From Microcoleus sp. LEGE 07076 (GTDB taxonomy: Bacteria > Cyanobacteriota > Cyanobacteriia > Cyanobacteriales > Microcoleaceae), in assembly GCF_015207455.1 (NCBI RefSeq), contig NZ_JADEWV010000057.1:1-33004 (forward strand): 33,004 nucleotides of DNA, written 5' to 3'. Shown here piece by piece: positions 28,010 to 33,004 of the stretch. Numbering within the stretch: the first letter of the stretch is position 1; each line of letters opens with the position of its first letter. The translations under genes and the position numbers were made by a program. The notes below the pieces were generated by a model. It saw nothing but the letters and a program-made list of their open reading frames with translations. It did no database searches and had not been told where the DNA came from.

Positions 28010-28701
28010 TACAGATTTTCCCAAATTACGCCCATCAAAGAACCCAATCTTACAAAATAACAGCCGGGAAAGTAGCGACCGTAAATTTTTTTAAATCTCC
28101 CTTCTGACAAATACCGATCGCTGGCTAAATGCTTCAACCAGCTTGGCGACAATCTAAATTTTAATAATCTTGAGGCATTGCGAAATCCGTATTTGGAACT
28201 GTCGGGCATAAAATCTCTGGCTGCACCTACTACGTACTTGATTGTAGCAGGTGTTTCGACTTCCGAGACATTATCTAAAAAAACGACTTTGCCGTGCGGG
28301 TTTAATATTTTTTTTAGTGATTGGAGTGTGCTAGGGAGATGTTTGAGGTGGTGAAAAGTGGAGTCACTAACTATTAAATCAAATTGGCGATCGACCGCTA
28401 AATGACTGGCATCCATTTGGATGTATTCGATCTTGGGGGATGAGCGTTTCTGACGGGCGATATCCAGCATTTTTGCTGAAAAATCTACCGCCACTACCCG
28501 ATCGTAATACTTAGCTAATTCAAAAGCCAAAATTCCGGAACCGCAGCCAATATCTAATGCTGTACCTTTGGAGGACGATAGATTTTTAATAAAAAAATCG
28601 CTTTTTTGATTTTGCAAGGTAGCAGCAAAATCGTATTCAGTTGCAAAAGCATCAAACATTACAGATTTATTGCGACGAATTTTCCAGTTACTCTTCAGCA
28701 T
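28009..28701 (-). CDS. Class I SAM-dependent methyltransferase
   Basis: 230 residues. The SAM-binding motif ALDIGCGSGILAFELAK is at about 48-64, VVAVDFSAKMLDIAR gives motif II (acidic Asp at the strand end), and FDLIVSDSTFHHLKHLPSTL matches motif IV/V of Methyltransf_11/25 enzymes. The C-terminal third (SRLLKFRLSPSWLKHLASDR, with a GRYFPGCYFVRLG end) is less conserved and may bind the acceptor. The acceptor is unknown; small-molecule methylation is likely from the neighbours. The gene overlaps the small upstream ORF by 14 bp and its stop overlaps the ATG of the Rieske oxygenase, so a coupled mini-operon is probable. Confidence 0.85.
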   Translation of the reverse strand: MLKSNWKIRRNKSVMFDAFATEYDFAATLQNQKSDFFIKNLSSSKGTALDIGCGSGILAFELAKYYDRVVAVDFSAKMLDIARQKRSSPKIEYIQMDASHLAVDRQFDLIVSDSTFHHLKHLPSTLQSLKKILNPHGKVVFLDNVSEVETPATIKYVVGAARDFMPDSSKYGFRNASRLLKFRLSPSWLKHLASDRYLSEGRFKKIYGRYFPGCYFVRLGSLMGVIWENL

Positions 28702-28918
28702 CTATTATTGCTTTATACTCATTCAATATTTTAACCGCAGATGCACCCAGATAAATGCCGATGATTTTTTCTTCCCAAGCTCTGCCTTTTGGGTTCAGCG
28801 AAACCACACCCACAAACCGTAACTCATCTGAATTGCTACTAATATTACTAACTCTCCTCAGCAAGGCGATCGCTTTTAATCCTCTAATCAAAGTGTTTGT
28901 AGTGAAAACTTTAGCCAT
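28688..28918 (-). CDS. Small ORF with start inside a palindromic repeat
   Basis: 76 residues from ATG 28918 (the frame is open back to 28972). Residues 1-9 (MAKVFTTNT) are encoded by one arm of the inverted repeat at 28895-28951. The remainder, with IRGLKAIALLRRVSNISS, DELRFVGVVSLNPKGRAWEE and KILNEYKAIIDAEE, has the composition of a real soluble protein and overlaps the methyltransferase start by 14 bp. I do not recognise a family. Either a repeat insertion donated a new start to an older gene, or this is the 3' remnant of a gene cut by the repeat. Confidence 0.45.
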   Translation of the reverse strand: MAKVFTTNTLIRGLKAIALLRRVSNISSNSDELRFVGVVSLNPKGRAWEEKIIGIYLGASAVKILNEYKAIIDAEE

Positions 28919-28951
28919 AAAAATCTCAGGACTAAAGTTCTCACTACAAAC
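28895..28951. repeat. Palindromic intergenic repeat (GTTTGTAGTGA family)
   Basis: GTTTGTAGTGAAAACTTTAG (28895-28914) and CTAAAGTTCTCACTACAAAC (28932-28951) are inverted copies matching at 19 of 20 positions around a 17-nt centre. The ends and the internal CTTTAG resemble a palindromic repeat common between genes in many cyanobacteria. It covers the start of the small ORF at 28688-28918 and separates it from the FAD/Rieske gene. Confidence 0.75.
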
Positions 28952-28994
28952 CATTTTTAGCGGGCATAACATAAAATCCGCCCCGCTGCAAACC

Positions 28995-30947
28995 TTAGAT
29001 TTTCAGTACGCCTTCGGGATTCACCGTCAAGAGCGATCGCCTCTGCAAACCTTCCTCGTATAAGATAGCATTAGCAGCCAACAAACCGCTGCTCACTGCC
29101 CTTTCCATTAAACCGCAAGGAAACGGCATTTTTACCCAATCTCCGGCAAACAAAAGATTGGGTACAGCGCAGCTAGTCTCCGGGCGTTCGGCATAACTAC
29201 CGGGCGGATAACCGGAAAAATTCTTTTGATTTACCATTTCCCGGTGCAGCAGAGTCGCCGCTTTTAATTCCGGTACAATTTCATACAATTCTTCCTCGAA
29301 AGTAGCAAGCAAAACTTCCTGGTTGGGAAATTCCTTCTCCTTGTAACAGTAAGCGTGCAGTTCCACTACGCTACCGCCAGTTTTCTGATTCCACTCGATG
29401 AATTGAGCTTGAATTTTGTGGTAAAGCGTGATGCTGTCAGTTAGTTTGTAGCCGGAAAGCGAACTGAAGTTGCTGTGTTCCCAGGGGAATTCGCGATCGA
29501 ACCAAAAACGGCCAACCGCAAACGGATCGGCTATTTTCAAGCCCTCGATTCGGCTCTGCACCTGCGGATTTACCTCACCGCTAGCTAAACTAAACAAATG
29601 CTGCATTCCCGGAACATCGGCCGCAAAAACATAGTAATCAGCCTGCAATGTTTGTGCGAATTTCTGCGGCTGTGATTTATTAACCGCTGCTGCCAACTGT
29701 ACCTCACCTGCTTTTTCATCGACTAGCTTAAATCTCGGTAAATCCCGCTGAGCAGGCCCGCTCACAACTCTCCCCTCAGCATCAAAAACTGCTCCGTGAC
29801 AAGGACAGTGAAATTGACCGTCGTTTTGTTTCATAACAGTGCAGCCTTGGTGAGTGCAGCTCAGAGATATTGCTTCTTTTCCTCCGGGTGCAGCGGCAAA
29901 TACATTGTCCCCAGCGCCGAAATATTCCGTAGAATTGCTGTCAGTTAATAGCGCGTTTCGTTTCACCCAAAAAGGAACTTTACTTTGCACGTCTCCTGAC
30001 TGATAACTCAGAGAATCAATTTTGCCATTTTCCCACTGAATATTACTAACTGCGACATCTGTTAATACTTGACCACCTTTGCTTTCAATGGCTCTGGCAA
30101 TCGGCTGCACCAAACTTGTCCCCATATCTTGCCGCGTGCCGTTGAAGGCCAAACCTTCGGGATTTCCGAAAAAATAAAAGTGGAAAAACTGCATTAATTC
30201 TCCGACGCTCAATTCGTCGGGAGCGTTGAGACTGGACTTGGCAAAAGGCAAAAAATATAAGTCGTAAAGTCCGCGCGGGAATTCTCCTTTTACCCAGTCA
30301 GCAACTGATATATTGTCGAGGCGATCGAAACTTTTTTGCATTTGAAAGCCGCCAATTTCTCGAAACACTTGCCAGTGAGCGGGTTTGGTCAAGTTTATTC
30401 CCCACTTGAGCCGATTGGGAGAAGATATCGTCAGGTCAACTATATTCCAGGGGAAAGCTGAGTGGTTGGGACGGAAAACTTCTGGTTGGTATTTGCCGTC
30501 TCGAAAGACGACAGCGTAGGATTCTAAAGATACAAAGTTATCGGTAATTTCTAGTTCTTCAACAACACTTTTGAGGTTGTAGTATTGGGGAAAAAAACCG
30601 TGGAAACCGTGTTCCATCATAAAAGTTTCGTTCCCCACTTGTATCGGCCAACTAGCTATTTTGCCTCCGAGTTGGGGCGATTTTTCTAGTAGCGTCACGG
30701 CGAAGCCTCGCTGGGAAAGTTCGTAAGCACAAGCGAGCCCTGCTAAGCCTGCACCTACAACTGCAACGGTTTTGCGGTTGTTCAGCATTCGCGGCAAGTC
30801 AAGAGAATCTTGCACAAAAACGGCGGGTTCTGGCTTGGAAAATCGAGAGTAGCCCAGCAGCCCGCCGGCGGCACCGACTCCGAGGAATTTGAGGGCGGTT
30901 CTTCGAGAAATTGGTTGGGATAGCGGTGGATTCGTGGATTGACTCAT
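28995..30947 (-). CDS. FAD-dependent oxidoreductase with internal Rieske domain (carotenoid desaturase-like)
   Basis: 650 residues from ATG 30947. The N-terminus has a Tat-like signal (ISRRTALKFLGVGAAGGLLG, 13-32). The FAD site VAVVGAGLAGLACAYELSQR plus LLEKSPQLGGK (61-95) is of the phytoene-desaturase/amine-oxidase type. A Rieske [2Fe-2S] motif, CTHQGC and CPCHG (about 363-384), lies in the middle. The C-terminal FAD motif LLFAGDWVKMPFPCGLMERAV is intact. This layout resembles CrtU/CruE-type beta-carotene desaturase/methyltransferases, but family identity is uncertain; a generic carotenoid or squalene oxidoreductase is the alternative. The longer frame to 30995 adds 16 residues before the signal, so 30947 is preferred. 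Downstream lie a methyltransferase and a Rieske oxygenase on the same strand, consistent with one pathway at the membrane. Confidence 0.82.
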   Translation of the reverse strand: MSQSTNPPLSQPISRRTALKFLGVGAAGGLLGYSRFSKPEPAVFVQDSLDLPRMLNNRKTVAVVGAGLAGLACAYELSQRGFAVTLLEKSPQLGGKIASWPIQVGNETFMMEHGFHGFFPQYYNLKSVVEELEITDNFVSLESYAVVFRDGKYQPEVFRPNHSAFPWNIVDLTISSPNRLKWGINLTKPAHWQVFREIGGFQMQKSFDRLDNISVADWVKGEFPRGLYDLYFLPFAKSSLNAPDELSVGELMQFFHFYFFGNPEGLAFNGTRQDMGTSLVQPIARAIESKGGQVLTDVAVSNIQWENGKIDSLSYQSGDVQSKVPFWVKRNALLTDSNSTEYFGAGDNVFAAAPGGKEAISLSCTHQGCTVMKQNDGQFHCPCHGAVFDAEGRVVSGPAQRDLPRFKLVDEKAGEVQLAAAVNKSQPQKFAQTLQADYYVFAADVPGMQHLFSLASGEVNPQVQSRIEGLKIADPFAVGRFWFDREFPWEHSNFSSLSGYKLTDSITLYHKIQAQFIEWNQKTGGSVVELHAYCYKEKEFPNQEVLLATFEEELYEIVPELKAATLLHREMVNQKNFSGYPPGSYAERPETSCAVPNLLFAGDWVKMPFPCGLMERAVSSGLLAANAILYEEGLQRRSLLTVNPEGVLKI

Positions 30948-31282
30948 CAGCGGTACGCGATAACGGGCTTTAAACACAAAAACGGCATAAGGCATATATC
31001 ATAGACCGAAATCATGCTATGTGAAGAAATACGAAGAGACATCCCCCGATCGGATCGCCCTTGACACGCGCAAAAACGCATACCCTGCCATCTTCCAGAT
31101 TCAATGCTGCAAGTAAATTTCTGATTCTTCAATTCTTTAATCTCAAATCGACTGACAAGCTGTTCTCAGATACAATCTATCTGAGGTATGATGTCTTCTG
31201 GGTTAATGTGAATTATTTGTGCGCCCGCTACACCTAAACCCAACCGTAAAATCGATCGCCTAAAATTCATTGACTTAAACCC
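30948..31282. promoter_or_regulatory. Divergent intergenic region with a small palindrome
   Basis: 335 bp between the divergent FAD/Rieske and dimethylformamidase-like genes, so it should hold both promoters. On the plus strand TTGACA is at 31061-31066, but I see no convincing -10 at 16-18 nt. CTCAGAT (31165-31171) and ATCTGAG (31179-31185) form a 7-bp inverted repeat that could be an operator. No gene is supported. Confidence 0.4.
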
Positions 31283-32992
31283 GTGACAGTTAAACTATTA
31301 TGGAAATTGCGTCGCCGAGAGTTTCTGAAAGCTTTCTCACTCGGCTTAGCTGCCCTCTCTTTTTATAACAGCGCAGCACATTCTCAAGATTATTCAAATT
31401 ATGAAAAAACTGCGTTAGCGTTACCGAAGCAATCCGAAGGAAAGCTAGCGAAGAGGATCGCCCTCAATCCCACAGCCCGAGAAAATCAAAAACCCGGCAC
31501 CGCAGACTGGGAGTTAGAAAATCCTGCTACGAAGCGAGAAATCGAAGGTTACGCCTCTGTGACTAGCGTCAATCTCGGTGGTGAAATTAAATTATTTGTC
31601 AACACTAAAGAACCTAATTATACTATAGAAATCTTCCGCACCGGATGGTATGACGGACTCGGCGGCCGCCGGATGAGTGAGCCAATTGCGTGCAAGGGAA
31701 TCAGACAGCCTCCGCCGAGAGAAGATGAAGCATCTGGACTGATAGAATGCGATTGGAAATACCCGTATATTTTGCGAATTGGCGATCGCCAGAATGGCTG
31801 GACAAGCGGCATTTATTTAGCCAAACTAACTGCCAGCCGAACGTCCAAGCAAAGTTATATTATCTTTGCAGTGCGGGATGACGATCGCAAATCCGACATT
31901 TTATTTCAATCCAGCGTTACCACATTTCAAGCCTACAACAATTGGGGCTACAAATCGCTTTACCGCTGGAACAGCCGCAGCAAACAAGCTTATAAAGTTT
32001 CTTTTAACCGCCCCTACGGAATGAGTCCCAACCGCAAAGCAGCTTACGGCGTAGGTGCGGGGGAATTTCTGACCAATTTTCAGCCAAAAAGGAGAACTTC
32101 GAGTGCTGGTTGGGAATATAATATGGTGAGGTGGTTGGAAAAAGAAGGCTACGACGTTACCTATGCCACCAACATCGACACGCATTTTAATTCCAGATTG
32201 CTATTATCTCACAAAGCATTTTTGTCCGTAGGTCACGACGAATATTGGTCAAAAAATATGCGGTTAAATATAGAAGATGCTAGAAACAAAGGGGTAAGTA
32301 TCGGTTTTTTTGGTTCCAATATTTGCTACTGGCAAATTCGCTTAGAACCGAGCAGAATTACTGGAGAAATTAACCGCACTGTTGTTGCTTATAAAGAAAT
32401 GGCGGATTTAGACCCGCTCAACGGATTTAGAGCAGAAGTTGGCGGAGTTAATTTACCTTTAGAAATAGCAGCGGCTGGAGAATTAAATTCTGGAATTGGC
32501 AAACCGGGACGCGGCCTAATAGCTACTTCCAATCAATTGCCACCACTCTATTCCTTGGTGACAGCCCGCTGGCGAGACCGCGCTGTCGGTCGTCCCGAAG
32601 ATGCTTTAATCAAAGTTATGTACGAAACATTTCAGGTTAATTCTGATATTGTAATTGATGACATTGCCCCAGATTGGCTGCTAGAAAAAACTGATTTAAA
32701 ACAGGGCGACAAGTTGCCGGGACTGTTGGGTTACGAAGTCGATCGAATGTTTGGCAATGCCCCGAAAAATACAGTTCGCGTCGCCCATTCTCCGTACCCT
32801 CACGGCGGCGGCACTCGCTATGCTGACATGACGATTTATACAGCAGATTCGGGGGCGAAAGTATTCGCGACAGGTTCAATGCAGTGGGTTTGGGGATTGG
32901 ACGATTTCAACGCGCCGCAGTTGCGGGATTCGGTTTTGAATACCGGGGCTCAGCAGATGACGCGAAATGTTTTGGCAAAGCTTTTAAGTTGA
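31283..32992 (+). CDS. Secreted N,N-dimethylformamidase beta-subunit-like protein
   Basis: 569 residues from GTG 31283. The N-terminus MTVKLLWKLRRREFLKAFSL with the following GLAALSF looks like a Tat signal (RRREFLK). A beta-rich domain (about 90-200, with VTSVNLGGEIKLFVNTKEPN and IEIFRTGWYDGLGGRRM) is followed by the large domain characteristic of the N,N-dimethylformamidase beta-subunit family: SVTTFQAYNNWGYKSLYRW, VRWLEKEGYDVTYATNID, LLSHKAFLSVGHDEYWS, and IGFFGSNICYWQIR. Known DMFases hydrolyse dimethylformamide using an iron site in this subunit with a separate small subunit; no small subunit is present here. Most cyanobacterial members are uncharacterised, and the substrate is unknown. 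The gene is complete (TGA at 32990). Confidence 0.85.
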   Translation: MTVKLLWKLRRREFLKAFSLGLAALSFYNSAAHSQDYSNYEKTALALPKQSEGKLAKRIALNPTARENQKPGTADWELENPATKREIEGYASVTSVNLGGEIKLFVNTKEPNYTIEIFRTGWYDGLGGRRMSEPIACKGIRQPPPREDEASGLIECDWKYPYILRIGDRQNGWTSGIYLAKLTASRTSKQSYIIFAVRDDDRKSDILFQSSVTTFQAYNNWGYKSLYRWNSRSKQAYKVSFNRPYGMSPNRKAAYGVGAGEFLTNFQPKRRTSSAGWEYNMVRWLEKEGYDVTYATNIDTHFNSRLLLSHKAFLSVGHDEYWSKNMRLNIEDARNKGVSIGFFGSNICYWQIRLEPSRITGEINRTVVAYKEMADLDPLNGFRAEVGGVNLPLEIAAAGELNSGIGKPGRGLIATSNQLPPLYSLVTARWRDRAVGRPEDALIKVMYETFQVNSDIVIDDIAPDWLLEKTDLKQGDKLPGLLGYEVDRMFGNAPKNTVRVAHSPYPHGGGTRYADMTIYTADSGAKVFATGSMQWVWGLDDFNAPQLRDSVLNTGAQQMTRNVLAKLLS

Positions 32993-33004
32993 AGAAGTTA
33001 TTAG

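Overview
The window is cyanobacterial chromosome, most likely from a filamentous Oscillatoriales/Microcoleus-type organism. The evidence is the 3' end of psbA (photosystem II D1), cyanophycin genes, a PatA-type response regulator, the cyanobacterial DUF2555-coaBC pair, many GCGATCGC-like (HIP1) octamers, and abundant short palindromic and low-complexity repeats between genes. Genus assignment is inference.

Left part (1-11.8 kb): the psbA tail and its terminator are followed by a repeat-rich spacer and a very large urea carboxylase gene on the minus strand. That gene has lost its 5' end. The first base upstream of the surviving coding sequence is the last repeat of a CRISPR array with 86 repeats and 85 spacers (4265-10549). 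The repeat ends in ATTGAAAC on the minus strand, and a leader with a good promoter lies to the right (10550-10800). The array is therefore read right to left, and its trailer end runs directly into the truncated gene. No cas gene is in the window. From 10.8 to 11.8 kb there are only repeats and palindromes.

Middle (11.8-24.8 kb): an RTX calcium-binding protein; a heptamer microsatellite that runs into the start of truB; then an NAD(P)-binding oxidoreductase and yidD in tight succession. These are followed by a PatA-like regulator, a family 2 glycosyltransferase, cyanophycinase (cphB, minus strand) and, divergently 1.5 kb away, a cyanophycin synthetase 2 (cphA2) whose Mur-ligase domain lacks its P-loop. 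CphB releases beta-Asp-Arg from cyanophycin and CphA2-type enzymes re-join it, so the pair suggests a nitrogen-store recycling loop. An alpha/beta hydrolase esterase, DUF2555 and coaBC (coenzyme A synthesis) complete this part.

Right part (24.8-33 kb): two paralogous toxin-antitoxin pairs (RelE/ParE-type killer protein plus antidote), both with the same 29-nt gene overlap, flank a small secreted protein. Next comes a minus-strand cluster: a large FAD oxidoreductase with an internal Rieske domain, a small ORF whose start lies inside a palindromic repeat, a methyltransferase, and a Rieske oxygenase coupled to it by TAATG. I suggest carotenoid or other hydrophobic ring/chain modification, possibly aromatic carotenoid synthesis, but this is inference. 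The window ends with a secreted N,N-dimethylformamidase-beta-like protein.

The most unusual feature is the junction between the CRISPR array and urea carboxylase. The only usable start codon of the truncated gene lies inside the crRNA 5'-handle sequence of the terminal repeat.
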